From: a virus
Strand: one strand, 5' to 3'
DNA: 52,006 nucleotides
Virus record (IMG/VR): IMGVR_UViG_3300042691_037918
Span: 1-52,006 of that record
Shown here: positions 33,026 to 40,260 of the stretch, piece after piece
Position numbering within the stretch: position 1 is the first letter of the stretch
How the letters are laid out: the number at the start of each line of letters is the position of its first letter
Made by a program: the position numbers and the translations under genes
Notes under the pieces: model-generated
What the model was told of the DNA's origin: nothing
Seen by the model: only the letters and a program-made list of their open reading frames with translations
Databases searched by the model: none

Positions 33026-33876
33026 ATTAAGTCTGGGTCATACACGTTGCAGTTTTCAATTTGGTTGTAGTACTCTTCAACTATTTTGTACCAATCTGTA
33101 TGTAAAGAGTCAAGAAAACGTCGCGATATTTTAAAGACTTGTGTTCTCACTGGAGTTGAAACAAGAATGGCAGCTTGTTGAACTTTTATTCCTAGGGTTT
33201 GGGTAATAGCAATGTCGTACGCAGCAAGCTGCTTGCAAGTCTTTTTAAATTTCATGTGACCACCCAAGAGATCACGCCATTCAGGCGATCCTTTCTCCAG
33301 GTCCTTGGGCCACTTGCGGCTATAAGGTTTAACGCTGGTCTTTAAGTCAGCCAGCGTTAACTTGTTATTGGCAACAGCAATAATATCAGGAGCACCAGCC
33401 CAAGCACGACCTTCTGAGTCACAACCCCAGACGCGAGCAACGTCATCAGAACCAATAGTAAAGTCATATTTATCCAGAACAGGCGACTCGGCCCAAAGGA
33501 CTTCCTGGAACTGATCCAGAATTGCTGGCATACCCGCCCAAAAGTCCGCATAATCATCTTTGATTTCTGGGTTTTTATTTCCTTTAAGGTACTGCTCCAT
33601 TCCATAGTGAATGGCCGTACCTCTTTCGGCAGCAGCTTCTTTAACACCTGGATTATTTTTGGACCACATTTCGAGCTTCCGTTTGTTTGCTTCGGAAGCT
33701 GTTTCGCTGATGATTGTGGTTACGGACGGTGCAGGTCCAGTTGGTAAGGGCGTGGTGTAGTGCCTTCGCCCATTAAGTGTTATCCTGGCTGCGGTCCGAT
33801 TGATTGACCGCATAATTTCTGGTTGCTCATCCTTGGCTTTAATCCAAGGATCCTCATTGTTTAGTTTAGCAACCAT
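33022..33876 (-). CDS. PD-(D/E)XK exonuclease (RecB/Cas4-like)
   Basis: 284 residues. The fold's motifs appear in order: RGTAIHYGME (H90), GAPDIIAV (D164), LADLKTS (D177-x-K179) and the QLAAY motif (216-220). These match the lambda-exonuclease / RecB-like family in phages, which process DNA ends in recombination and replication. The normal partner would be a single-strand annealing protein; none is recognised in the window apart from possible candidates in the 48-51 kb region. Confidence 0.88.
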   Translation of the reverse strand: MVAKLNNEDPWIKAKDEQPEIMRSINRTAARITLNGRRHYTTPLPTGPAPSVTTIISETASEANKRKLEMWSKNNPGVKEAAAERGTAIHYGMEQYLKGNKNPEIKDDYADFWAGMPAILDQFQEVLWAESPVLDKYDFTIGSDDVARVWGCDSEGRAWAGAPDIIAVANNKLTLADLKTSVKPYSRKWPKDLEKGSPEWRDLLGGHMKFKKTCKQLAAYDIAITQTLGIKVQQAAILVSTPVRTQVFKISRRFLDSLHTDWYKIVEEYYNQIENCNVYDPDLI

Positions 33877-33924
33877 TAACAGGTTTTGTATATTGCCTAT
33901 AATTTAGCAGGTTGAAAACTAAGA

Positions 33925-34014
33925 ATGGAAGATTTTAAGCTTGTGGTGATGACGATTTTGTTCGCTATGCTGATTGCAGCATTGATTGAGCTAGCTCCCC
34001 ATTGGATCCGTTAA
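33925..34014 (+). CDS. 29-residue membrane peptide
   Basis: ATG 33925 to TAA 34014. KLVVMTILFAMLIAALIEL is a membrane helix with acidic start and basic end. It overlaps the next TTG frame by 13 bases. Tiny, but it is the first of three nested frames and its composition argues for a real membrane peptide. Confidence 0.45.
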   Translation: MEDFKLVVMTILFAMLIAALIELAPHWIR

Positions 34015-34166
34015 CCAAAACACGGCTATTCATCCAGGGTTGGTGGTCTTGCCTGGGCGTATTAATGCAGATCTTGTGGACCTACATTAAGCTGAACTGG
34101 GTTTGGATCCTGGCATGGTGTGCAACATTAGCCGTTTTTATTACTGCGATCCTGACATTGACGTAA
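34002..34166 (+). CDS. 54-residue two-helix membrane protein, holin-like
   Basis: TTG start at 34002 proposed, overlapping the end of the previous frame. Two hydrophobic segments, WWSCLGVLMQILWTYI and NWVWILAWCATLAVFITAIL, form a compact hairpin like class II holins. No endolysin is adjacent, so the role is open. The start is uncertain; an in-frame ATG at 34062 would remove the first helix. Confidence 0.4.
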   Translation: MDPLTKTRLFIQGWWSCLGVLMQILWTYIKLNWVWILAWCATLAVFITAILTLT

Positions 34167-34297
34167 AAACGTTTATCCGCCTTGATGAGCACAGCAGAAA
34201 CGGTGTTGCGTTTGATGACATCGAAACAATAGAGGCCGATGCATTTGAGGCAAAGCTCCTGGAAGAACAGGAGCCTCACCTGCGTGTTGACCTTTAA
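34115..34297 (+). CDS. Unknown 60-residue acidic protein
   Basis: ATG 34115 proposed; the 5' part overlaps the membrane frame. FDDIETIEADAFEAKLLEEQ gives an acidic helix. Its stop is in a TTAA shared with the opposing gmd gene. It may instead be a frameshifted tail of the membrane protein. Confidence 0.4.
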   Translation: MVCNISRFYYCDPDIDVKTFIRLDEHSRNGVAFDDIETIEADAFEAKLLEEQEPHLRVDL

Positions 34298-35316
34298 ACA
34301 GTTGCCAGATCGTAAGTAATCATTTCTTTGACCATATCTTCAAAGGAGATACGAGGTTCCCAGCCCAGTTCCCCATAAGCCTTGGTGCAATCACCTAGGA
34401 GAGTATCGACTTCAGCTGGGCGATAGAACTGTGGGTTAATACTGATAATTGTTTTATCAAGCGTCTTACTGAAACCAATTTCATCAACGCCCTCACCACG
34501 CCATTCCAAGTTGAGGTTGAGATAGTCCGCAGCAATCTCACAGAATTGACGAACGCTGTGCTGCATGCCCGTTGCGATCACATAATCCTTAGGCGTTTCT
34601 TGCTGCAGGATTAAACGCATGGCATCCACATAGTCCTTGGCATGGCCCCAATCTCGTTTGGCCTCTAGGTTTCCTAGTTCAAGGACTGGGATTTTGTGAC
34701 GAATGACACTAACCAATCCTTTGGTGATCTTCTTGGTCACAAAGTTGTCACCCCGGATTGGGCTCTCATGGTTAAAAAGGATTCCGTTGGCAGCAAACAG
34801 ATCGTAGCTCTCGCGATAATTAACGGTCAACCAATAACCAAACAGTTTGGCTACACCGTACGGACTCCTGGGATAGAAACCCGTCTCTTCATTTTGAGGG
34901 AACGACTGGACTTTCCCAAACATTTCGGAGGTTGATGCCTGGTAGAACTTTGGAAGAGTAGTGGCAGCACGGCATGCCTCCAAAACATTCATGACTCCGA
35001 TAGCGTTAGCGGATGCGGTGCTGACGGGAGACTTAAAGCTGACACCAACATGGCTTTGAGCAGCTAAGTTGTAGACCTCATCAGGAGCAAAGTCTTGAAT
35101 CACCCTGGTCAATGAAGGTGCATCAGTCAAGTCTGAGTATTCAACTGTTACATTCTTGGGGATTTCATCCCCAAAAACCCATTTAAGTTTGTTGAGATGG
35201 TTGGGTTGGGTATGGTTGCGTACAACACCACAAACTTTGTAGCCATTATCAATCAGGTTACGCGCAAGATAGGACCCATCTTGGCCAGTAATTCCAGTGA
35301 TCAGTGCTCTTTTCAT
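34294..35316 (-). CDS. gmd: GDP-mannose 4,6-dehydratase
   Basis: 340 residues from ATG 35316; the frame continues upstream but only through the divergent gap. The nucleotide-binding TGITGQDG motif is at residues 7-14, the catalytic S130-E131 in STSEMFG, and Y153-x3-K157 in YGVAK, all in the short-chain dehydrogenase layout. It makes GDP-4-keto-6-deoxymannose from GDP-mannose. The divergent neighbour is a ColD-like enzyme that uses exactly this product. Confidence 0.95.
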   Translation of the reverse strand: MKRALITGITGQDGSYLARNLIDNGYKVCGVVRNHTQPNHLNKLKWVFGDEIPKNVTVEYSDLTDAPSLTRVIQDFAPDEVYNLAAQSHVGVSFKSPVSTASANAIGVMNVLEACRAATTLPKFYQASTSEMFGKVQSFPQNEETGFYPRSPYGVAKLFGYWLTVNYRESYDLFAANGILFNHESPIRGDNFVTKKITKGLVSVIRHKIPVLELGNLEAKRDWGHAKDYVDAMRLILQQETPKDYVIATGMQHSVRQFCEIAADYLNLNLEWRGEGVDEIGFSKTLDKTIISINPQFYRPAEVDTLLGDCTKAYGELGWEPRISFEDMVKEMITYDLATV

Positions 35317-35365
35317 TTGCAATATCTGCGTGGTTAAAGTATAACCATTAAAAAGATCATTAGTC

Positions 35366-36541
35366 ATGACGGTGTTTGATTGGCCTCTCCAGAAAAATAC
35401 GATTGGCTGGAAGGAGCGCCTGGCACTGGCAAAATTTATCCTTACCTCTGATCGATTCACCAACGGTCCCGAGTGCCGTCAGTTTGAAGAAGAATGGAGT
35501 CAATGGCAAGGCGTCCCGTATTCCTTGTATGTAGCCAACGGATCTGTCGCCAACTTCCTACTGCTTGATGCAGTACATGAATACTACTTTCCAGAGAAGG
35601 AACAGCTGACTATTTTTGCACCAGCCATCAACTGGGCAACCAACATCTCAACCTTCTGCCAACAGCATCACAATGTTTACTTCTACGACATTGATTACGA
35701 AACCTACAGCCCCACGGTTGAATCCGTCAACCAACTCTCAGCCAAAGGCCTGGAGCCAGACATTGTTTATTTGACGCACGTCCTTGGCATTTCCAATGAC
35801 ATGCAAAGGGTCAAGAAGTTGTGGCCCAATGCAATGATCATCGAGGATTGTTGCGAATCCCATGGTGCGCGTGACATTAAAACCGGAGTAAAAGTTGGTA
35901 CCACAGGCGTTGGCTCAACCTTCTCGTTTTACTTTGGTCATCACATGACGACCGTCGAAGGTGGAATGGTGTGCATCAAAGATGAAGGACTTTACAACCT
36001 ATTGCGTGCCAAACGATCTCATGGTTTATCACGCGAGATGATCTCTTCCTATCGAGTCAATATTCAAGATCGATACCCAGATGTTGACCCGACTTTCCTG
36101 TTCCCAACCAAGGGATACAATTTCCGGAACGTAGAAACCGGCGCTGTCCTGGGGCGCATTCAACTGAAAAAACTCGACGCCTGGAACGACCAACGTTCTA
36201 AGAACTATGCGTTGTTCCGCAAGGAAATGTTAAAGCGCTCTTGGTTTGAAACCCTACCCAAAGCGAAGGGCAACAGTGCCATGACACTGCCGTTTCATTG
36301 CATGGATGAAACGATTGCCACTGAACTTAAAAAGTTTCTTCAGCTGATTGGTATTGAAACGCGCCCATTCCTGGTCGGCAATCTTCTCCGTCAGCCCTTC
36401 ATGGAGGACTACGAATCCGTCATCCCTCTTCCCAATAGTGAACGGATGCATACCAATTCCTTTTACATTGGCAACAACCACTTCATTAACGAAGCCGACA
36501 TCTACAAACTTGCGGAGAAATTGGACAAATGCGGATACTGA
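35366..36541 (+). CDS. PLP enzyme of the DegT/StrS family, ColD-like 3-dehydratase
   Basis: 391 residues of the DegT/DnrJ/EryC1/StrS aminotransferase fold. In true aminotransferases an active-site Lys sits in S-F-x3-K-x5-EGG. Here it reads SFYFGHHMTTVEGG, placing H192 at the Lys position. Lys-to-His at this place is the mark of ColD (GDP-4-keto-6-deoxymannose 3-dehydratase) and of the CDP-sugar E1 family. With gmd divergently adjacent, GDP-4-keto-3,6-dideoxymannose is the expected product. PLP-phosphate contacts (NGSVANFLLLD at about 58-68, EDCCESHGA at about 160-168) are present. The last 13 bases overlap the next gene. Confidence 0.85.
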   Translation: MTVFDWPLQKNTIGWKERLALAKFILTSDRFTNGPECRQFEEEWSQWQGVPYSLYVANGSVANFLLLDAVHEYYFPEKEQLTIFAPAINWATNISTFCQQHHNVYFYDIDYETYSPTVESVNQLSAKGLEPDIVYLTHVLGISNDMQRVKKLWPNAMIIEDCCESHGARDIKTGVKVGTTGVGSTFSFYFGHHMTTVEGGMVCIKDEGLYNLLRAKRSHGLSREMISSYRVNIQDRYPDVDPTFLFPTKGYNFRNVETGAVLGRIQLKKLDAWNDQRSKNYALFRKEMLKRSWFETLPKAKGNSAMTLPFHCMDETIATELKKFLQLIGIETRPFLVGNLLRQPFMEDYESVIPLPNSERMHTNSFYIGNNHFINEADIYKLAEKLDKCGY

Positions 36542-37266
36542 TTTGCAGCATCATCCGGAACCGAGAACCATTCCTGTTTGGATGGAAGGATCAAATCCTA
36601 TGTCTCAAGGATGAAAACCCTGGTATTACATTTGATCTTTCCGTTTTCGAGAACGACTCAACCGATGGAACAGTCGAGTACTTACAAAAAATTACACCCG
36701 AACTTAAGGAGGAACTAAACGAGGTTTGGATCCAAACCTGCAAGAAGGACTGGCCTTATTTTGGTTCAATTCGAGCCGAGGATCGCGTGAAGTACCTGGC
36801 TATGGCACGCAACGAATGCCTGGAGAAAGCCGATCAAGAAGTTGGTCTTCAGTATTACGACAAGGTTGTTTTCATTGAACCCGACGTTGATTACGACCCT
36901 GAGCAGATCAGTCAACTTTTTTGGGTAGACGACGATATTGCATCGCCCTATAGCGTTCATCCCATGAATATCCAAAGTCACCGCTGGATTTATGACAGCT
37001 GGGCAACCCGTATCAATCCAGAGGATGACATTTTCAAAGGACCACGTATCTTTGAGATGCCACCCCGCCTTGACGTAGCATCAACCTTTAATTGTTTCTG
37101 TGTTTATCGCGCCAAAACATTTGCGGAAGGAGCACGTTTTTCCGGTATCAACCCATTCACCGATTCTTGGGACTGCGATACCACAAACATCTGTTATGCG
37201 TTTGCAGATCGAGGTTATGACAAGATTGGGCTCTACAATATTCTTCTAACCCACTTAGGAAACTAA
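36529..37266 (+). CDS. GT-A glycosyltransferase, CAP59/CMT1-like
   Basis: 245 residues. SVFENDSTDGTVEYL (about 37-51) and the D-x-D-like FIEPDVDYDPEQI (about 119-131) plus FNCFCVYRAKTF (about 191-202) fit the Cryptococcal mannosyltransferase 1 (CMT1/CAP59) family. Such enzymes transfer mannose-type residues. Immediately after the ColD-like gene, it likely transfers the dideoxy sugar or its derivative. The acceptor is unknown. Confidence 0.8.
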   Translation: MRILICSIIRNREPFLFGWKDQILCLKDENPGITFDLSVFENDSTDGTVEYLQKITPELKEELNEVWIQTCKKDWPYFGSIRAEDRVKYLAMARNECLEKADQEVGLQYYDKVVFIEPDVDYDPEQISQLFWVDDDIASPYSVHPMNIQSHRWIYDSWATRINPEDDIFKGPRIFEMPPRLDVASTFNCFCVYRAKTFAEGARFSGINPFTDSWDCDTTNICYAFADRGYDKIGLYNILLTHLGN

Positions 37267-37310
37267 GGCAAACCGTACTGTTTATTCAGGTTCTCCGTAT
37301 TTTACAACCC

Positions 37311-37517
37311 ATGGAAAAACTCCCAGAATATATGCAGGTGATCAAAGAGGGCAAAACCCTGGTCGCCAATCACAACAAACTATTAGAAAGTTTATTGCTG
37401 TCGAGGCAAGCTAATGACAACAACATTTATACTGACCAAACAACCAACGGAATCGCAGATGTCTCTTTCGACGCAGGTGAAGGAATCGGTAGCACAGGCG
37501 ACGGCGCACCTGCGTGA
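37311..37517 (+). CDS. Unknown 68-residue protein
   Basis: ATG 37311 starts a short protein: a helix (LPEYMQVIKEGKTLVANHNK) and an acidic polar tail. It overlaps the next frame. I see no family. Plausible because of its helix-rich start and position in a plus-strand run of small genes. Confidence 0.4.
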   Translation: MEKLPEYMQVIKEGKTLVANHNKLLESLLLSRQANDNNIYTDQTTNGIADVSFDAGEGIGSTGDGAPA

Positions 37518-37686
37518 TGCCCTTGCATTTGCTGCACGATCTGAACATCCCATCACCATTAGTTCATTGTCAGATCTTTTGATTCGTTGCGAATCACTAG
37601 AGCAGATGGATGAGATTATGCAAAAGTTTGGCTCTTCATCTAGTCGGTCAGGCAACTTGCCTTCCCAGAACTTTGGCAAAGAATGA
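37459..37686 (+). CDS. Unknown 75-residue protein
   Basis: Start ATG 37459 (MSLSTQVKESV) preferred over ATG 37414 because it overlaps less and CGGAA lies upstream. Helical: VAQATAHLRDALAFAARSEH and SLSDLLIRCESLEQMDEIMQ. No family recognised. Confidence 0.45.
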   Translation: MSLSTQVKESVAQATAHLRDALAFAARSEHPITISSLSDLLIRCESLEQMDEIMQKFGSSSSRSGNLPSQNFGKE

Positions 37687-37882
37687 GCGTTATCGCATAA
37701 CGGAGGAAGATCGCCTCCTTAAATATTTTGCCCAGCTGGAGCGGTTGATACCCAACCCTCCGGCTAATTGGGCTGTGAATGCTAAGCCATGTAAGTGGGC
37801 TAAAATATTAAAAGAACGTAAGAATAATCTTGATGGCTCAGGAGAACAAGTACACGAAACCGGAGTTACGCGAGAAGATTAA
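37673..37882 (+). CDS. Unknown basic small protein, start uncertain
   Basis: About 69 residues from a TTG at 37673. ERYRITEEDRLLKYFAQLER and PPANWAVNAKPCKWAKILKE look like real protein: a charged helix and a Pro/Trp segment. It overlaps the previous and next genes at both ends, so the start is a choice among several. Confidence 0.4.
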   Translation: MAKNERYRITEEDRLLKYFAQLERLIPNPPANWAVNAKPCKWAKILKERKNNLDGSGEQVHETGVTRED

Positions 37883-38114
37883 AGATCGCGTGATGGCTGG
37901 ATCTAAAGGTGGAAAGCCTGGGCAATGGTCTGCGCGTAAGGCTCAGCTTGTGGCGCAGGAATATAAAAGTGCAGGCGGTGGATACAAAGGTGGGAAAGGC
38001 GAGAAGCAAAAGTCGCTTGAGAAGTGGGGCAAGGAGAAATGGATGACAAAAGATGAATATGAAAAACGTGGCAAAGCTAAAGCTGCTGCCAAGAAATATA
38101 AAGAGAGTAAGTAA
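37833..38114 (+). CDS. DUF5872-like basic protein
   Basis: 93 residues from ATG 37833. YTKPELREKIKDRVMAGSKG and KPGQWSARKAQLVAQEYKSA match the small basic proteins I know as DUF5872, found in large DNA viruses and cyanophages; the C-terminus is Lys-rich. The function is unknown, with nucleic-acid binding suspected. Shares its stop with the next gene start (TAATG). Confidence 0.75.
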   Translation: MAQENKYTKPELREKIKDRVMAGSKGGKPGQWSARKAQLVAQEYKSAGGGYKGGKGEKQKSLEKWGKEKWMTKDEYEKRGKAKAAAKKYKESK

Positions 38115-38341
38115 TGGAATTAGCAGGTAAGTACGCAAATGCAAAAACGGGATACACTCCAGATGTGTTTCCTGATCAACGCATAATGCAAGCATTGGCA
38201 GCACAAACTTCTGATCCTGAACTTAGAAATGCAGCACTAGACTTTCAATACCCTTTTAAATTAAGTGAGTTACAAAGCAGTAAATATTCATCCAACGTAA
38301 AGCAATCCATCATGAAAGCAACCATAGGAACATTGGGTTAA
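38114..38341 (+). CDS. Unknown 75-residue protein
   Basis: Translation probably coupled to the previous gene through TAATG. DQRIMQALAAQTSDPELRNA is a helical stretch, followed by a Ser/Lys-rich tail. No family known. Three bases separate it from the next start. Confidence 0.55.
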   Translation: MELAGKYANAKTGYTPDVFPDQRIMQALAAQTSDPELRNAALDFQYPFKLSELQSSKYSSNVKQSIMKATIGTLG

Positions 38342-38343
38342 TC

Positions 38344-38547
38344 ATGGCAGACAAAGCAATTCAAAAAGGCTATACCAAACGTTACCTACCCGAATCCGCC
38401 TGGGCCTCATTGTCCAAAGAAGAACGGCAGGAGACAGATCAAAAGAAACGCATTGCTAGTCGCGAAGGTAAACAGTTTGTCCCAAACACCAGGAAAGCAA
38501 AGCTTGCTGGACGTGCCGCACGCCGTTACCGCGACAGTAAATCCTGA
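38344..38547 (+). CDS. Small basic conserved protein
   Basis: 67 residues. RYLPESAWASLSKEERQETD, then KKRIASREGKQFVPNTRKAK and a basic end. I associate the RYLP-SAW-LS and GKQFVPNT pattern with small proteins of large viruses and cyanophages near DUF5872-type genes. Function unknown. It is the last coding gene before the structured leader at 38567. Confidence 0.6.
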   Translation: MADKAIQKGYTKRYLPESAWASLSKEERQETDQKKRIASREGKQFVPNTRKAKLAGRAARRYRDSKS

Positions 38548-38566
38548 TATGCTGACACATGGAGCA

Positions 38567-38678
38567 ATACCGCTCTAGGGGTAATAGTCGAAAACCCCTT
38601 CCACGTTACGAACGTGGTGCTTAACAACGGTTGAGCGAGAAGGAAGTTATGATCCCGGTATAACATCCGGGATTTTTT
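38567..38678 (+). ncRNA. Structured RNA: tRNA-like arms plus terminator
   Basis: CGCTC at 38571-38575 closes with GAGCG at 38633-38637. Inside are a GGGG/CCCC hairpin (38578-38598) and a CCACG stem (38601-38605 with 38613-38617) bearing the 7-base loop TTACGAA, which is exactly an anticodon loop reading ACG (Arg). A normal T arm is absent. A terminator hairpin follows (ATCCCGG/CCGGGAT, then T's) and ends just before the next start codon. It may be a leader attenuator or a degenerate tRNA-Arg. Confidence 0.6.
38652..38678 (+). terminator. Rho-independent terminator
   Basis: ATCCCGG at 38652-38658 pairs with CCGGGAT at 38667-38673; a run of T to 38678 follows. The downstream gene starts only five bases later. 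Confidence 0.88.
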
Positions 38679-38682
38679 GTGC

Positions 38683-39312
38683 GTGGCGTATTTGAATCAC
38701 AATCTTCCCGATTGGTCCTGTTACATACGCAATGAGTTTCTGTACAACCACAAGCAAGGTCATGGTGAAGTAACAAAATGTGACGTGCATTCTGTTGCCA
38801 GCATTGAGAAGCGAGTGCCTCTCTTTGAAGCCTTTCTTGAAAACGGTGTGAATTGGACACGGCGTCCCCTGCATGCTTTCTGCTGGAAGCCCGATGCACC
38901 CATCGAACCTTTGGAAGATGTGATGTATTGGGATTGTTTCTCACCTTATATTGACGTTCAGAAACGTGCACGGCTTGCCGGGTTGCAAGCTGAATTGATC
39001 AAGCCCAGCGGTGAGAAGGCTCTTGGCTCTTACATGTTTACTCTTGATTGGTCATGGGAAAACAAGGGTACGACCGACTTTAATTTCTCAGAGACACCTG
39101 AGCATAAGTGCGCCCATCTTTTCAAGATGGAAAGCGGCAACTACTACGCGTATCCCAACAATCGAATTATCTGGTACGACAACGCCTGGACCTTCAACCG
39201 AATCAAAGAAAACCCAGGGTATGAGATCGATATGACGGTTTACTCCGTTGAAAACAAAAAGAAGCTGGAGACCTCAGACCATTACATGTATGAGGTAAAG
39301 CATGTAGAATAA
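38683..39312 (+). CDS. Unknown protein after the structured leader
   Basis: About 209 residues, GTG 38683 chosen (TTG 38677 is also possible). Aromatic- and Trp-rich mixed protein with FEAFLENGVNWTRRPLHAFC and LGSYMFTLDWSWENKG. No catalytic motif recognised. No Shine-Dalgarno sequence is seen because the terminator occupies that place, so expression may depend on read-through or on an alternative fold. Confidence 0.6.
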   Translation: MAYLNHNLPDWSCYIRNEFLYNHKQGHGEVTKCDVHSVASIEKRVPLFEAFLENGVNWTRRPLHAFCWKPDAPIEPLEDVMYWDCFSPYIDVQKRARLAGLQAELIKPSGEKALGSYMFTLDWSWENKGTTDFNFSETPEHKCAHLFKMESGNYYAYPNNRIIWYDNAWTFNRIKENPGYEIDMTVYSVENKKKLETSDHYMYEVKHVE

Positions 39313-39335
39313 TTTTGTTCCCCCTCTCTTTGATG

Positions 39336-39426
39336 GGGCTCAGTTGGCCGCTGATGCGCCGGGGACCCATTCGGCAAGCGCGAAGGCTGGGTGACTCGTT
39401 AGGCAAATAGTCTAGAAGGAGAGCCC
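39336..39426 (+). ncRNA. Structured tRNA-sized RNA element
   Basis: GGGCTC at 39336-39341 closes with GAGCCC at 39421-39426. Inside are CCCA/TGGG with a GCGC core, and GACT/AGTC arms. It is too irregular to be a normal tRNA; function unknown. Confidence 0.4.
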
Positions 39427-39434
39427 AAGATAGA

Positions 39435-39506
39435 GGTGCAGTCACTGTCTGGATACGCCTGGTTAACTCACAGCCCGATTGTCGGTAAGCCAGTTACACT
39501 GCATCC
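39435..39506 (+). ncRNA. tRNA-sized element with acceptor-like stem
   Basis: GGTGCAG at 39435-39441 pairs 7 bp with CTGCATC at 39499-39505. The length, 72 bases, is that of a tRNA. A CCGA/TCGG hairpin lies inside. The T-loop consensus is missing. Confidence 0.4.
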
Positions 39507-39547
39507 ATCTATTAGCAACACCTCCTATGCTTAGCTCCGATACGTAG

Positions 39548-39578
39548 ACCATTTTGTTGACGTAACCAAAATGGTTTT
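39548..39578 (+). terminator. Rho-independent terminator
   Basis: ACCATTTTG at 39548-39556 pairs with CAAAATGGT at 39567-39575, followed by a short T-run. It separates two groups of RNA elements. Confidence 0.65.
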
Positions 39579-39606
39579 CAGGATGATGCACAAACCAGGG
39601 GGTCAC

Positions 39607-39679
39607 TCGGTCGGTAGTCTATTGGTAAGGACGGGCAGACAATGCACAAGAAAGCTGGTTCGATTCCAGCACGACCGAT
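39607..39679 (+). tRNA. tRNA-like gene with abnormal anticodon arm
   Basis: 7-bp acceptor TCGGTCG with CGACCGA, D stem GTCT/GGAC, and canonical T arm GCTGG-TTCGATT-CCAGC at 39654-39670. The anticodon region is two bases short and folds as GCA-GACAA-TGC with a five-base loop, so the anticodon cannot be called. Either a pseudo-tRNA or a tRNA-like RNA. Confidence 0.55.
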
Positions 39680-39680
39680 C

Positions 39681-39763
39681 AGGGTGCAACAAGGAACGTT
39701 GCATTAAACAAAGGATCCCCTCGGCCGCATCGTAGATCATCGTAGGCGGACATCCTTGCCCTA
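39681..39763 (+). ncRNA. Two-hairpin RNA element between tRNA-like genes
   Basis: AGGG/CCCT closes two hairpins: TGCAAC/GTTGCA and AAGGAT/ATCCTT with an inner CCGC/GCGG. A direct ATCGTAG repeat is in the second. Same overall plan as the neighbours; function unknown. Confidence 0.35.
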
Positions 39764-39767
39764 ACAC

Positions 39768-39800
39768 CGGGGATTAGCGCAGTTTGGTAGCGCGTCTGCT
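39768..39800 (+). tRNA. 5' half of a split tRNA-Pro
   Basis: CGGGGAT acceptor, then a canonical D arm GCGC-AGTTTGGTA-GCGC and the 5' strand of the anticodon stem, TCTGC. The sequence stops resembling a tRNA at the anticodon loop, where the insertion begins. The matching 3' half is at 40261-40295; together they resemble bacterial tRNA-Pro. Confidence 0.65.
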
Positions 39801-39819
39801 AAGCTGTTTATCCCCTCTC

Positions 39820-39890
39820 CGGGATGTAGTAGAAAAGTATCACACTGCTTTTGGGAAGCAGAGGAGAAGGGGCAGTACCTTCCATCCCGA
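39820..39890 (+). tRNA. tRNA-Pro(UGG)-like gene inside the insertion
   Basis: 71 bases: CGGGATG/CATCCCG acceptor (7 bp), anticodon arm CTGCT-TTTGGGA-AGCAG with anticodon TGG, and a T stem GAAGG/CCTTC. The T loop GGCAGTA is not the usual TTCRANY, and the D stem is weak. Acceptor and anticodon features make it a tRNA-Pro, possibly unorthodox but functional. It lies within the split tRNA-Pro. Confidence 0.6.
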
Positions 39891-39895
39891 TTAAC

Positions 39896-40258
39896 ATGGC
39901 TTCAAAAATTTCTGACTACAAAAAACGTAGACAAGAAATGCTCCAGTATTTAGGCGGCCAATGCAAACATTGCAACTGTTTAGATAATCTTCAATTTGAC
40001 CATATTGATCACAGTTTAAAATCTTTTGACATTAGTGCTAAGTGGTCAACACATTGGGATCTTTTAACAAAAGAACTTGATAAGTGTCAGTTGCTTTGTA
40101 AAGCTTGTCATAAAGAAAAAACAAAGCAAGAAAAAAGCTGGGCCAAAAGCTGGACAACTCAACCTCGGCAAAAACATGGGACTGTTTGGTCGTATGCAAA
40201 ATACAAATGTCGTTGCGATCTTTGTAAAGCGGCTAAGAAAGCGTCAAATAAAAAGTAA
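39896..40258 (+). CDS. HNH endonuclease inside the split tRNA-Pro
   Basis: 120 residues from ATG 39896. CKHCNCLDNLQFDHID (about 21-36) and CQLLCKACHKEKT (about 63-75) give the zinc-bound HNH core, followed by a Cys pair (CRCDLC) near the C-terminus. It starts six bases after the tRNA-Pro-like gene and ends two bases before the 3' half of the split tRNA, so the insertion is only slightly bigger than the two genes. Confidence 0.85.
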   Translation: MASKISDYKKRRQEMLQYLGGQCKHCNCLDNLQFDHIDHSLKSFDISAKWSTHWDLLTKELDKCQLLCKACHKEKTKQEKSWAKSWTTQPRQKHGTVWSYAKYKCRCDLCKAAKKASNKK

Positions 40259-40260
40259 GA

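Noticed and set aside
38567-38678. A glutamine-type riboswitch, as found in cyanobacteria and cyanophages
   Set aside because: The GAAGGAAGTT stretch only vaguely resembles the conserved glnA RNA elements, and the required pairing scheme is not seen.
39350-39400. A hammerhead ribozyme, suggested by CTGATG and GCGCGAA
   Set aside because: The conserved CTGATGA core is incomplete and the stem arrangement does not fit.
39801-40260. A group I intron in the split tRNA-Pro
   Set aside because: No P4-P6, Q, R or S core elements can be found in the insertion; it consists of a tRNA-like unit and an HNH gene only.
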